DNA from: Reyranella sp.
GTDB taxonomy: Bacteria; Pseudomonadota; Alphaproteobacteria; Reyranellales; Reyranellaceae
DNA length: 64,000 bases
Assembly: GCA_022844015.1 (NCBI GenBank)
Contig: JALHMO010000010.1
Span: forward strand, 1 to 64,000
Reading direction: 5' to 3'
Translations under genes and position numbers: made by a program
In this document: positions 35,791 through 44,217 of the stretch, piece after piece
Position numbering within the stretch: the first letter of the stretch is position 1
How the letters are laid out: each line of letters opens with the position of its first letter
The notes under the pieces: generated by a model
Databases searched by the model: none
Told to the model about the DNA's origin: nothing
Seen by the model: the letters and a program-made list of their open reading frames with translations, nothing else

Positions 35791-36423
35791 TCAGCCGGGC
35801 GGAAAGTTGCGCGCCCACACGGGACGCAGCTCCACCACCTGGTCGGCGCGGCGGGCGATGGCGAACAGGCGCGGCGCCTCGCTCTCGAACCAGCCGCGCT
35901 TGGGCCGCCAGCGCGTCATGATGTCGACGTAGATGTCGAGCGCGGAGAAGCGCTCGCCGAGGAACCACGGGTTGCCGGCATGGCCATCGACCTGGCGCCA
36001 CAGGCGCTGGGCGTAGGCATCGGTGGCGGCGCGGAACGGATCGCGCGCGGCGTCGACCGAGACGAAGCGCGCCGGATCGTCGGCATAGGTGAAGGTCGGG
36101 TAAATGTTGGCGACGATGAACACCAGCCAGCGCAGGAACTTCCCGCGCTCGGGCGCCTGCGGCCCCGGCACCAGCGAGTCCTTGCCGGTGATGTCGGCGA
36201 GCAGCAGCGTGATCGCCGCGCTCTCGCTCATCACGCTGCCGTCGGGCATCACCAGGGTCGGCACCTGGGCCAGCGGATTGACCTTCTCGAGCTTGGCCCG
36301 CGCATCAGGCGAGCGGATGAGGTCGCCCACCGTCTCGAAGGTGAAGGGCAGCCCGTACCAGCTGAGCTGGGCCTCGACGATCGCCGAGCCCCAGCCCTCG
36401 CGGCCGTAGAGCCTGTAGGTCAT
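35791..36423 (-). CDS. Glutathione S-transferase family protein
   Basis: A 210-residue GST-like protein: an N-terminal thioredoxin-like domain (TYRLYGREGWGSAIVEAQLS, with PLAQVPTLVMPDG and SESAAITLLL for glutathione binding) and an all-helical C-terminal domain (ARFVSVDAARDPFRAATDAYAQ). The catalytic Ser/Tyr position near residue 12 is GSA, suggesting a serine-type enzyme. Its start sits 1 nt from the stop of the HIBADH-like gene, so the two are co-transcribed. Confidence 0.88.
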   Translation of the reverse strand: MTYRLYGREGWGSAIVEAQLSWYGLPFTFETVGDLIRSPDARAKLEKVNPLAQVPTLVMPDGSVMSESAAITLLLADITGKDSLVPGPQAPERGKFLRWLVFIVANIYPTFTYADDPARFVSVDAARDPFRAATDAYAQRLWRQVDGHAGNPWFLGERFSALDIYVDIMTRWRPKRGWFESEAPRLFAIARRADQVVELRPVWARNFPPG

Positions 36424-36424
36424 G

Positions 36425-37294
36425 TCACGCCCTTTGCAGCAGGTCGATCAGGCTGCACGTGTCCCAGCGGTTGCCGCCGCGCGCCTGCACGCGGGCATAG
36501 AACTGGTCGACCAGGGCGGCCAGCGGCACCTGCGCCTTGGCGCGGTTGGCCTCGGCGATGGCGATGCCCAGGTCCTTGCGCATCCAGTCGACGGCGAAGC
36601 CAAACTCGAACTTGCCCTCGACCATGGCCTTCCAGCGATTCTCCATCTGCCAGCTCTGCGCCGCGCCCTTGGAGATGGCGCTCATCACCTTCTCGATGTC
36701 GAGGCCGCTCTTCTGGCCGAGATTGATCGCCTCGGCGAGGCCCTGGACGATGCCGGCGATGCACATCTGGTTCATCATCTTGGTGAGCTGGCCGGTGCCC
36801 GGCCCGCCGATCAGGGTGATGGCGCGCGAATAGGCATCGGCCACCGGCTTCGCCTTGTCGAACGGTGCCTGCTCGCCGCCGCACATCACCGTGAGCTGGC
36901 CGTTCTCGGCGCCGGCCTGGCCGCCCGACACCGGCGCGTCGATGAAGTCGATGCCGCGCTTCTTGCCCTCGGCATGCAGCTCGCGGGCGATGTCGGCCGA
37001 CGCGGTCGTGTTGTCGAACAGGATGGTGCCGGCCGCCATGCCGGCGAACGCGCCGTTCTCGCCCGTCACCACCGCGCGCACGTCGTTGTCGTTGCCGACG
37101 CAGCAGAACACGATCTCGCGGCCGGCCGCTGCTTCCTTCGGAGTCTTGGCTGCCGTGCCCTTGTGCTTGGCCGTCCACGCCTCGGCCTTGGCGAAGGTCC
37201 TGTTGTAGACGACGACGTCATGTCCCTTGGCGGCAAGATGCCCCGCCATCGGAAAGCCCATCACGCCCAGCCCGAGAAATGCCACCTTGGCCAT
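36425..37294 (-). CDS. 3-hydroxyisobutyrate/tartronate-semialdehyde dehydrogenase family
   Basis: The 289-residue beta-hydroxyacid dehydrogenase uses NAD(P). It has FLGLGVMGFPMAGHL (Rossmann start), VYNRT, FIDAPVSGGQAGAENG (substrate loop), GQLTKMMNQMC (catalytic Lys near 170) and LAEAINLGQKSGLDIEK. It may act on hydroxyisobutyrate, glycerate or a related hydroxyacid; the subgroup cannot be fixed from sequence. It is upstream of the GST gene in a probable operon. Confidence 0.92.
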   Translation of the reverse strand: MAKVAFLGLGVMGFPMAGHLAAKGHDVVVYNRTFAKAEAWTAKHKGTAAKTPKEAAAGREIVFCCVGNDNDVRAVVTGENGAFAGMAAGTILFDNTTASADIARELHAEGKKRGIDFIDAPVSGGQAGAENGQLTVMCGGEQAPFDKAKPVADAYSRAITLIGGPGTGQLTKMMNQMCIAGIVQGLAEAINLGQKSGLDIEKVMSAISKGAAQSWQMENRWKAMVEGKFEFGFAVDWMRKDLGIAIAEANRAKAQVPLAALVDQFYARVQARGGNRWDTCSLIDLLQRA

Positions 37295-37380
37295 CGTCTT
37301 CTCCCGCGAAAATGTTTGCGGGCCGGATCATAGGGCCAATCCGGCACGATGCCAGCGGGGGTACAAAGCGACGCTCTTCA

Positions 37381-37592
37381 TGCTCCCCTCCCCACGCCTT
37401 GCGTGGGGAGGTGTCACGCCTGCCCTGAGCGAAGCCGAAGGGTCATACGCGACGGAGGGGTCATGAGCCATGGGACAGGGTCGAGCCTGAGGCTCATGAC
37501 CCCTCCGTCCGCGAAGACCCTTCGGCTTCGCTCAGGACAGGCGCGGACGCCTCCCCAGCTTCGCTAAAGGCGAAGCTGGGGAGGCGTGAGCA
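37381..37592. repeat. A-type palindrome with an inserted secondary palindrome
   Basis: Outer hairpins CTCCCCACGCCTTGCGTGGGG (37388-37408) and GCCTCCCCAGCTTCGC...GCGAAGCTGGGGAGGC (37550-37585) flank an A unit. Each half also carries the insert CCTGCCCTGAGCGAAGCC... (37418-37443) and its inverse CCCTTCGGCTTCGCTCAGG... (37518-37543). The same insert forms part of the 51243-51481 element. Total 212 nt, filling the gap between two minus-strand genes. Confidence 0.85.
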
Positions 37593-38489
37593 TCACTTCA
37601 CGAAGCTCAGCCCCGGCACGACGCTCCTCAGCCAGTCCTGTGTCCCCGACACGCGCGCGAAGAAGGATTGCGAGCCGTAGGTGTCGCCGGTGCCGTTGGC
37701 GTTGACGCCGGCGATCGCCCACAGGCCGCCGGCGAGCAGCCACGCCGAGCCGCCGCTGTCGCCCGAGCCCAGGATGCCGTCGAGGCGGCCGGCACCCTCG
37801 TCCTCGCGGCGCAGGGTGACGGCGAGCCAGTTGCCGGCATCGGCCTCCTTGGGCGGCGGCTGGAGGGCATCCATGACCTCGGCCACGATGTTCTCGGCGG
37901 CCGCCTTCCCGGGCAGGCCGTCGTACATCGAATCCTCGCCGGCCGAGCCGATGCCGCGGCCGCCGAAGCCCACCATGACGATGCGCTGGCCCTGCTCGCG
38001 CCGGCCGCCGTAGAGGCTGGGCGGCAAGCCGCCGTCCTCGATCGGCCCATCGAGGCCCACGATCGCCATGTCGTAGCCGGTGCGCTCGTCGTTGTCCCAG
38101 GTGTACAGCGGATGGAACGCGATGCTGGCGCCGTGGCGCACGATGCCGCCCGGCGTGCGGTAGAGATACTCCTCGGCCGAGCCGCCCTGCTCGAACACGT
38201 GCGCCGCGGTCAGGATCTGCGCGCGCCCGCCGAGATTGCCGATCCAGGTGCCCGAGGCGGCGCCCCAGGTCTCGCCGTCGTCGTCCGACAGGGCGATCAC
38301 GCCGGCGAACTGCGGCTGGCTGCCGAGTGCCACATGGGCGCGAAAGCCCGCGCTTTCCCTGTCCGGCCCGCCGCCCTCGGCCTGCCACGTGCTGTCGAGG
38401 ATGATGACCGCGCCAGCCGGTTGCGCCAGCACGGGCAGCAGCGGCGCGGCAAGGAGGCCGCCGAAGGCGCGACGACGGGACAGTCTCAT
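37593..38489 (-). CDS. Exported trypsin-like serine protease
   Basis: The 298-residue protein has a Tat/Sec signal (MRLSRRRAFGGLLAAPLLPVL) and a chymotrypsin-fold domain: His in ILTAAHVFE (near 94), Asp in YDMAIVGL (near 138) and Ser in GSGDSGGSAW (near 243). It should be active in the periplasm or outside. The specificity is unclear. The gene follows a lactate-permease-family gene by 30 nt on the same strand. Its stop runs into a repeat. Confidence 0.88.
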   Translation of the reverse strand: MRLSRRRAFGGLLAAPLLPVLAQPAGAVIILDSTWQAEGGGPDRESAGFRAHVALGSQPQFAGVIALSDDDGETWGAASGTWIGNLGGRAQILTAAHVFEQGGSAEEYLYRTPGGIVRHGASIAFHPLYTWDNDERTGYDMAIVGLDGPIEDGGLPPSLYGGRREQGQRIVMVGFGGRGIGSAGEDSMYDGLPGKAAAENIVAEVMDALQPPPKEADAGNWLAVTLRREDEGAGRLDGILGSGDSGGSAWLLAGGLWAIAGVNANGTGDTYGSQSFFARVSGTQDWLRSVVPGLSFVK

Positions 38490-38519
38490 GGGCGCACCGG
38501 GAGGATCAGGCCAGGAGGA

Positions 38520-39965
38520 TCAGGCCAGGAGAATCAGGGTTGCCGCGACGCCCGTCGACAGGGCAGGCAGCGCAAGCGGCCAGGCGCGGCGATAGAGCAC
38601 CGCATCCGACGTGGCAAGCGCCAGGATGGCGGCGCCCATCGAGACGCGGATCGGCGACAGCATGGTGAGATTGGTGCAGACGCTGTTCTGGATCGCGGCG
38701 ATCCACGCCGGATCGACGGCGACGGCGCGCGCCAGCGCCGTCACCATCGGCATCAGCATGGCGTTGGCCGCCGCGCCGCCGCCGGTCAGGAAGCCACCGA
38801 CGCCGGCGAACAGCGGCACCGCGGCGACCGCGTCGCGCCCGGCGGCGGCGCGCAGCGCCTCGGCGATCGCCTGCGCCATGCCGGTGCCGACATAGAACTC
38901 GGCCATGACGACGAACAGCAGGGTGACGGCGCACGAGCGCCAGGCGCCGCGCGCCGCCTCGCCCAGCACGCGCGCCAGCGGGGCGCGCGCCAGCACGACG
39001 ACGACGAGGCCGATCGAGACCAGCCAGAAGCCCGGCGCGTAGAGCGGCGCGAAGGCCGGCTGGTTGTCGAACGGCTTGATCGCCCACAGGGGCTTCAGCA
39101 GATCGCGCACGGGCGGCACCAGGCGTGTGGCGCAAAGCGCCACCGTCAGCGCGACATAAGGCGCCTGCGCGCGCAGCGCCGCGACGAGGCGCGCGCCGTC
39201 CGGCCGCTCGTCGCGCCAGAAGCGCAGCGCCAGCAGCGCCGCCGTCGAGGCGGCGCCGGCGATCTCGACGTCGCTGTAGAAGTTGAGCAGCCAGATCGAG
39301 GCGAGCAGCAGGGCCGTCCACAGGGCATCGTCGAGCTTCTGGACGAACGGCACGGCAACCCCGGCGTCGCGCGCGAAGCGCCAGTAGAGCACCAGGTAGA
39401 AGACATGGATCGGCACCTGCAGGACCGCCGAGGCGAGGCCGAGCTGGTTGGGCGTCAGCCCGGCCAGGGTCGCGCCCACCGTCGTGCCGGTGGCGAGCGC
39501 GCCCCACGGCACCAGCGACTGGCTGTAGAGGCCGAGCACCAGCGCGGGCAGCCCGCCCAGCCCGAGGCGGCGCAGCGCCGCCAGCGCGATGATGTAGCCG
39601 ACGCCGAAGCCCGTCACCGCCTCGGCGAACGGCGCCAGCAGGAAGCACACTGACCACAGCCGCCGCGGGTTGACCGGCAGGGTCTCTCCGTTGGCCGCGC
39701 TGCCGCGCGCCTGCAGGCAGCGGTGAAAGAACATGCCCGAGGCGATGATCGCGATGACCTGCCACGACAACCAGAGCCCGGCCGACGTCTCGCGCACGAA
39801 CAGCGCGCCGATCTCGCCGCCGCGCCCGGCGCCGGTCAGCAGCGTCAGGGAGACGGCGAGCGTCGCCGACAGGCCGGCCAGCCCGGCGACCAGCGCGCTC
39901 GCCCGGCCCGACGCCAGGAGGCCGATGACGATCAGGAGCGGGAGCAGGGCGAGCAGGGTGGCCAT
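38520..39965 (-). CDS. L-lactate permease family transporter
   Basis: A 481-residue membrane protein with about a dozen hydrophobic segments. It carries family hallmarks such as APFAEAVTGFGVGYIIALAAL and SQSLVPWGALATGTTVGATLAGL near 150, and GGGAAANAMLMPM near 400. LctP/Glc-type carriers move lactate, glycolate or a related 2-hydroxy acid by proton symport. The nearest lactate-metabolising gene is not in this window, so the substrate is open. The 3' end contains short direct repeats of AGGATCAGGCC. Confidence 0.85.
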   Translation of the reverse strand: MATLLALLPLLIVIGLLASGRASALVAGLAGLSATLAVSLTLLTGAGRGGEIGALFVRETSAGLWLSWQVIAIIASGMFFHRCLQARGSAANGETLPVNPRRLWSVCFLLAPFAEAVTGFGVGYIIALAALRRLGLGGLPALVLGLYSQSLVPWGALATGTTVGATLAGLTPNQLGLASAVLQVPIHVFYLVLYWRFARDAGVAVPFVQKLDDALWTALLLASIWLLNFYSDVEIAGAASTAALLALRFWRDERPDGARLVAALRAQAPYVALTVALCATRLVPPVRDLLKPLWAIKPFDNQPAFAPLYAPGFWLVSIGLVVVVLARAPLARVLGEAARGAWRSCAVTLLFVVMAEFYVGTGMAQAIAEALRAAAGRDAVAAVPLFAGVGGFLTGGGAAANAMLMPMVTALARAVAVDPAWIAAIQNSVCTNLTMLSPIRVSMGAAILALATSDAVLYRRAWPLALPALSTGVAATLILLA

Positions 39966-40119
39966 GGGGGGCGCACTCTATCGTGCGATGCGGCGGGATG
40001 ATCCCGCGAGAGCCACGAGTTTTTTCGATCCTCGCCCGCAACGATCCGTCCCCTCGCGGCCGGTTCGTGGCGGGGTTTTGGTGGCTCCGGGGGCGTTGTC
40101 GGGCGGGCCAGATCGCCGC

Positions 40120-40148
40120 TTGCGCAAAAGGGGTCTTTCCCCTAGAAC
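40120..40148 (+). promoter_or_regulatory. Candidate promoter for tRNA-Thr
   Basis: TTGCGC (40120-40125) and TAGAAC (40143-40148) are separated by 17 bp, placing transcription start about 4 nt before the tRNA. The GC-rich GCGCCGTG after the -10 is typical of stringently controlled stable-RNA promoters. Confidence 0.5.
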
Positions 40149-40157
40149 CCGCGCCGT

Positions 40158-40233
40158 GCCCCGATAGCTCAGCTGGTAGAGCACGTCATTCGTAATGATG
40201 GGGTCGGCGGTTCGATTCCGTCTCGGGGCACCA
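40158..40233 (+). tRNA. tRNA-Thr (anticodon CGT)
   Basis: A 76-nt sequence with a perfect 7-bp acceptor stem GCCCCGA/TCGGGGC, D-arm GCTC...GAGC, anticodon loop TTCGTAA, TTCGATT T-loop and an encoded 3' CCA. The CGT anticodon reads ACG (threonine). T-rich runs (TATTTTTC, GTTTTTCC) right after it can terminate transcription. The 3' side marks a drop in coding quality, so it may have served as an integration site. Confidence 0.95.
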
Positions 40234-40559
40234 TATTTTTCAACGTTTTTCCCTGTTGCTCGAGTCGCCCTTAATCAGGGGGACACACCGGGGACACAAT
40301 TGCGCGAGTTTGGGGCGGACGCAGTCTCTTCGAGCTGGTCGCCGCACGATACGAGCAGCGCTCGCTGGCCTCATCACCGAAAACCATGCCCGTTCAGCGA
40401 GTGGGGCAGAATTCGTCCGCGAAAGGTGGAGGTAGAGTGTCGCTGGCTTCTCACCTTGATTGTCGCACCGCAACCCGCCGCGCGCTTGCCCTTTGGATCG
40501 TTGGGCGGCCCCTGCATCTGTTGCTGGTGCGCTAAAGCAACAAATGGCAGGCTTGGCAT
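40234..40559. other. Non-coding stretch after tRNA-Thr
   Basis: Beyond the T-rich terminator (40234-40257), the short direct repeat GGGGACACA occurs twice (40280-40310, as in gggggacacaccggggacacaa). I see no protein-coding gene and no copy of the tRNA end. GC falls below the window average. It may be the worn edge of an integrated element. Confidence 0.4.
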
Positions 40560-41510
40560 TTGGGGGGTATCTCTGCCTTGCACCTGCTGAAGCTGCTAGT
40601 TCTTCTTGCGTGCTGCGCAGGTGGCGCATGTGCTGACGCAACAGCCGATGGGGCCACTGCCAGCAACGCCGCCGCCGCGTACAAGAGTGGCGACTATGCG
40701 ACGGCCTTTCGTCTCCGGAGCGCGCTGGCGGAGCGGGGCGACGCCGCCGCCCAGGTAAGCCTCGGCTACATGTACCACAACGGCCAAGGCGTGCCGCAGG
40801 ACTATGCTAAAGCGATGTCGTGGTATCGAAGGGCCGCCGACCAGGGCAACGCCGCTGCCCACGGCGCCATTGGCTATATGTACGCCAAGGGTGACGGCGT
40901 CCCGCTGAACTATGCGGCAGCGGCGTCGTGGTATGGAAAATCTGCCACGATGGGTAATGCCATTGCCCAGGACAACCTCGGTGTCATGTACGCCAAGGGC
41001 CAGGGCGTGCCGCAGGACTATACAGCAGCGGCGTTTTGGTACCGGAAGGCCGCCGCTCAAAGCTCAGACGGAGCCCGAACGCTCGCCCAGAAGAACCTCC
41101 AAGCACTCCTGAATAGAGCACCTGCTACAGCTTTGAGCCCGGCGCTCCCGCAGCAGAGCAGCGCGACCGAAGCAGCGAACCTGCAGGGGCAGTGGCGTAT
41201 GGATGTACCGGCGGACGCGACCTACGCTGGTATCGTGCTGATCGATTCTCAGTATCGGGCGACTCTCGATGCCTCATGGTTTCGCGAAGGTCGACCTGGC
41301 AGCGCCAAGGCTCTGGGATACGTCCAAGTCGATCTTCCCAAAGTCGAAATTATTTTGACTAATCGCTCTAAGGTTGAACGCATCGTCTGCAAACAACAGA
41401 CAGTGGACCAGATGACCTGCCGCACTGTGCTTTCGGACGGAGAGATCAGTGTGCCGTCGGCCATGACGCGCGTGGGCCCAGGGCCCAAAAACCTCATGGC
41501 CCCCTCTTAG
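40560..41510 (+). CDS. Sel1-repeat lipoprotein
   Basis: The protein has three consecutive 36-residue Sel1 repeats (AQVSLGYMYHNGQGVPQDYAK, HGAIGYMYAKGDGVPLNYAA, QDNLGVMYAKGQGVPQDYTA), which stack as helical hairpins for protein binding. A ~120-residue C-terminal domain of unknown fold follows. The N-terminus is a lipoprotein-like leader with CC after a hydrophobic core. The frame opens after a stop at 40533. TTG at 40560 or TTG at 40578 (with GGGGGG 10 nt upstream) are the candidates; the latter gives HLLKLLVLLACCAGG, a good lipobox. Confidence 0.75.
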   Translation: MGGISALHLLKLLVLLACCAGGACADATADGATASNAAAAYKSGDYATAFRLRSALAERGDAAAQVSLGYMYHNGQGVPQDYAKAMSWYRRAADQGNAAAHGAIGYMYAKGDGVPLNYAAAASWYGKSATMGNAIAQDNLGVMYAKGQGVPQDYTAAAFWYRKAAAQSSDGARTLAQKNLQALLNRAPATALSPALPQQSSATEAANLQGQWRMDVPADATYAGIVLIDSQYRATLDASWFREGRPGSAKALGYVQVDLPKVEIILTNRSKVERIVCKQQTVDQMTCRTVLSDGEISVPSAMTRVGPGPKNLMAPS

Positions 41511-41997
41511 CGATTTTTCGCGCGAGGGTAGAGCGTCCATCGGTCCAGTCCCTGCCTATGCTCTGGATCTGCGAGGCCAGGGGGCGTCGCAGTAGCCGCG
41601 CGGCAGAGACAACGAATGCGGCATCATTGGCCGCATTGTAGGCAGCCAGCCGCGCGGCCATTCGCCCGTAAGTCCGCCAGCGCATCCACTTCGGCTGTAA
41701 CGACAGCCCGGAACTCATGGAACGTGGCGTGACAATGGCCGGCGGCATCGTCGGTAACGGATGAGCGCGACGCCGGTCCCCGTGTCGGATCCTGACCGCT
41801 ACTGCCGGCGGCTCTGCGATCTAACGCGATTCCGGCTGGAGCGTGTCGACCTGCTGTTCGACCGTGCCAACGACAATAAGTCGCCAGCGCCACCGGCGAC
41901 GCTGCCCCTAGCTGCGCTTGCCTCAGGCAGAGGACTATCACTGCGGACTTTCTCGTCCGCAACCTGCTCGCCGTCCCGTCGAGGGATACCGTGCATT
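41511..41997. other. Gap with no supportable gene
   Basis: Several short frames exist on both strands (e.g. 41494-41748 minus and 41761-42135 plus) but none shows recognisable domains, good ribosome-binding sites or sensible length. The minus-strand text ALADLRANGRAAGCLQCGQ and the plus-strand RYCRRLCDLTRFRLERVDLL may be fragments of decayed genes, but neither can be assigned. Confidence 0.35.
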
Positions 41998-42411
41998 TCA
42001 GGGATACTGCAGCCTTTGGATCATCGCGTTGATACGATCGCGATTGATCTTGAGTTGATTCGTTGTGTTGTCGATCATCTTCTTGAGCTCATTTACCTGG
42101 CCGACATCGCAACCAGAGGCCCGGTATTCCAGTAGCTGCTGCAGGAATGATTGCGCCACGGGATCGAACGCTCTCATCGCATCATACCAGTCCTGCGCAT
42201 CGCGGCGGCGGATGCTCATCACATTTCGCCCATCTGCGTATGATGCTATGCGGTCCATGACTGCGTTCACAAGGGCGCTTTTCTCATTGTAGATGTAGAA
42301 GTCGTCGGAGATCTTCTGATATTTCGGCCGACAGAGTTCAGGTGGCATTTGTGCTTGGGCATTCGCTACAAGACCGATGGCTACGACTGCACCCAACAGT
42401 AGATTCTTCAT
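41998..42411 (-). CDS. Small exported protein of unknown function
   Basis: A 137-residue protein, signal MKNLLLGAVVAIGLVANAQAQ then a mature helical domain with two cysteines (PPELCRPKYQ, ASGCDVGQV). The start is set by GAGAGGA 7-13 nt upstream. The C-terminal half is amphipathic helix (VNELKKMIDNTTNQLKINRDRI). No family recognised. It sits in the patchy post-tRNA region next to a broken nuclease gene. Confidence 0.7.
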   Translation of the reverse strand: MKNLLLGAVVAIGLVANAQAQMPPELCRPKYQKISDDFYIYNEKSALVNAVMDRIASYADGRNVMSIRRRDAQDWYDAMRAFDPVAQSFLQQLLEYRASGCDVGQVNELKKMIDNTTNQLKINRDRINAMIQRLQYP

Positions 42412-42471
42412 GGCATATCCTCTCATTCTCCAGCAGATTCTGCCGGCTGATACCGATGTCCATAGAAGTAG

Positions 42472-42842
42472 TTAGCCAGCCTTGTGCTGCGTGAAGCCCT
42501 TCGCGCGCAGCAGCGTGTCGTATTCCTCGCGTGTCACGGGCAGCTGCGCCAGCGCCAGGGCGCCCATGACGGTGCCGTCGTCGGCCAAGTCGAAGTAGTG
42601 TCCAGGATCCCGCTCCGCGTCGTGCGCCTTGCCCGCGCCCTTCGATCGGTCGAGCTCGCGACCCAACACAGCGATCTCAGCCGCCGCCTCTGGCGTGTGG
42701 ATGAATTCCGGCACTGTGTCGGGCAGCTTCTCGATGGCGATGCCGCTGATCCATTCGTGGCCGGTAGCGCCCACGCCAAGCATTCACCCGCAGTGCACAA
42801 TAGGGTGACCGCTATGCAGGCACCGTCCAATTTTCCGATCAT
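42472..42842 (-). pseudogene. Truncated, frameshifted S1/P1 nuclease-like gene
   Basis: The frame from the ATG at 42842 gives a signal peptide (MIGKLDGACIAVTLLCTAG...CLAW). At about 42777 one G appears to be missing, since the next block GATGHEWISGIAIEKLPDTVP reads in a different frame. S1/P1 nucleases begin with W at the mature N terminus, matching this break. The readable part ends at KAG then a stop at 42472, after ~100 residues, whereas the family is ~300. So both a frameshift and a 3' truncation inactivate it. Confidence 0.7.
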
Positions 42843-44080
42843 CTCAGCTCTGTGCCCGCGCCTTGTTCTTCTGTGGTAAGAATATCATCGAGTGCCCTTG
42901 GCAGATCGGCAAGGCGCGATACAACGGTGCAACCAAACCGCTTTGCGACTGGCTTCGCAAGGTTGGCAAAGTATTTGTCGCTCCGCCAGACGGTGCAGTG
43001 AGGAATGTATAGGGCATGGAAGAAGTCTACGATGTCGCTGTCCAGCAGTTTGCGCCTCATCGGAGATGAGTCGATCACGGCAGTGAAATAGGGCGTCAGG
43101 AGGTCCTCCCAGAGTTTGGCGTTGCGGAGTGAGGGCACGTCCTCCTCGTAGTGACTGCTCTCGGTGTATGCCTTGGAAATCCCACGGACTGCCCGGTGAT
43201 GTTTCGTTGCCCTAACCGCCACGAGCAACAAGCCCGCAGCGCAGTCTCGAATCATCTGCTGCAATGCCTTGCAACTTTCCGGATCGTCCGGAATTCGGAT
43301 CCTGTCTGCCACCTCTCGAAGCTGTGTTAGGCCCTTGATCATCGTCGTCTTGAGCGTATCGAGATGGCTGTTCATGAAGCGCAAGGAAGACATATGTTCA
43401 TGCGCTAGGATGAGTTTGGTTGGACTTCCGATAAGCCTGAAGAAGCGCTCGTAGGCAACATCCGTTCGCGATTTTCCCAACAGCATACTGACAAACATGG
43501 CCACTAATTCGGTGCCGACGATTATCGGGTAGATGTCCGATTCCTCCACGATGCGCTGCGCCGTGCCTCTATCGACCGAAATGCGAGCCGTATTCCTTCG
43601 CTCCTTGCGGTTTAGCGGTCTGCCCAATTTTCTGCGAACAAGCTTCTCCAGTTCAATGGCCACTCCCTGCTCAAGGCCTGCGAACATCTCTTCTGCCGGG
43701 GGTAACTCCATTCGAAGCCACTGGCCGCCGAAAACCACCTGCTCTTGCGACACCCTGTCGAACTGTGTCGCGTGGCCGCGCCGTTCAGCCGCTTCCGCAA
43801 TGTCATAACCCAGCATCCAGAACAGGCTAGGAAAGGCGTTGCCGCCACAAAGCTCCTCGACAAGCGCAGCTTTGCGTCGAGCGATTTCTAGGCTCTCTGG
43901 ACTTAGTTGAAGCACTTCACTGATGACCATGTAGGAAGAGCAGAACCGAAACGTCCCATTCTCCGCGAACTTGCGCAAAGCATGGTAAACCGGGAGCAGG
44001 TCCTCTTTTCCTCTACCGTTGATGGCATCTGCAATGTTCGAATAGTCCTGTGCGTCCAGGTAGACAATTTTGGAGTGCAT
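42839..44080 (-). CDS. PIN-like domain protein of unknown function
   Basis: Starting at MHSKIVYLDAQDYSNIADAI (44080), the 413-residue protein has an N-terminal Asp-containing strand (YLDAQDYSN) and a C-terminal SDIVDFFHALYIPHCTVWRSDKYFANLAK. These acidic positions resemble PIN-like nucleases with widely spaced catalytic residues. The middle is helical. The open frame reaches 44374, but the extra 98 residues lie upstream of an intrinsic terminator and match a separate decayed gene, so the shorter start is preferred. Its stop overlaps the broken nuclease start. It could be a toxin or defence RNase. Confidence 0.6.
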   Translation of the reverse strand: MHSKIVYLDAQDYSNIADAINGRGKEDLLPVYHALRKFAENGTFRFCSSYMVISEVLQLSPESLEIARRKAALVEELCGGNAFPSLFWMLGYDIAEAAERRGHATQFDRVSQEQVVFGGQWLRMELPPAEEMFAGLEQGVAIELEKLVRRKLGRPLNRKERRNTARISVDRGTAQRIVEESDIYPIIVGTELVAMFVSMLLGKSRTDVAYERFFRLIGSPTKLILAHEHMSSLRFMNSHLDTLKTTMIKGLTQLREVADRIRIPDDPESCKALQQMIRDCAAGLLLVAVRATKHHRAVRGISKAYTESSHYEEDVPSLRNAKLWEDLLTPYFTAVIDSSPMRRKLLDSDIVDFFHALYIPHCTVWRSDKYFANLAKPVAKRFGCTVVSRLADLPRALDDILTTEEQGAGTELR

Positions 44081-44188
44081 GGAGGTAGCAAGATCGTCAT
44101 GGAGAAGGTGGGCGCAGCTGAGCTCTGCTCCACTATGAAACAGCGCTAACGTTGCGCCGGAGGAAGCCGATCCGTCCAGCCAAAAGAA

Positions 44189-44217
44189 AGCCCGGCCGCT
44201 GGTGTGCGGGCCGGGCT
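44189..44217 (-). terminator. Intrinsic terminator on minus strand
   Basis: Reading the minus strand, AGCCCGGCC (44217-44209) pairs with GGCCGGGCT (44197-44189) as a 9-bp GC-rich stem with an 11-nt loop, followed by TTCTTTTGG. It would end transcripts coming from above 44217, before the PIN-like gene starts at 44080. Confidence 0.75.
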
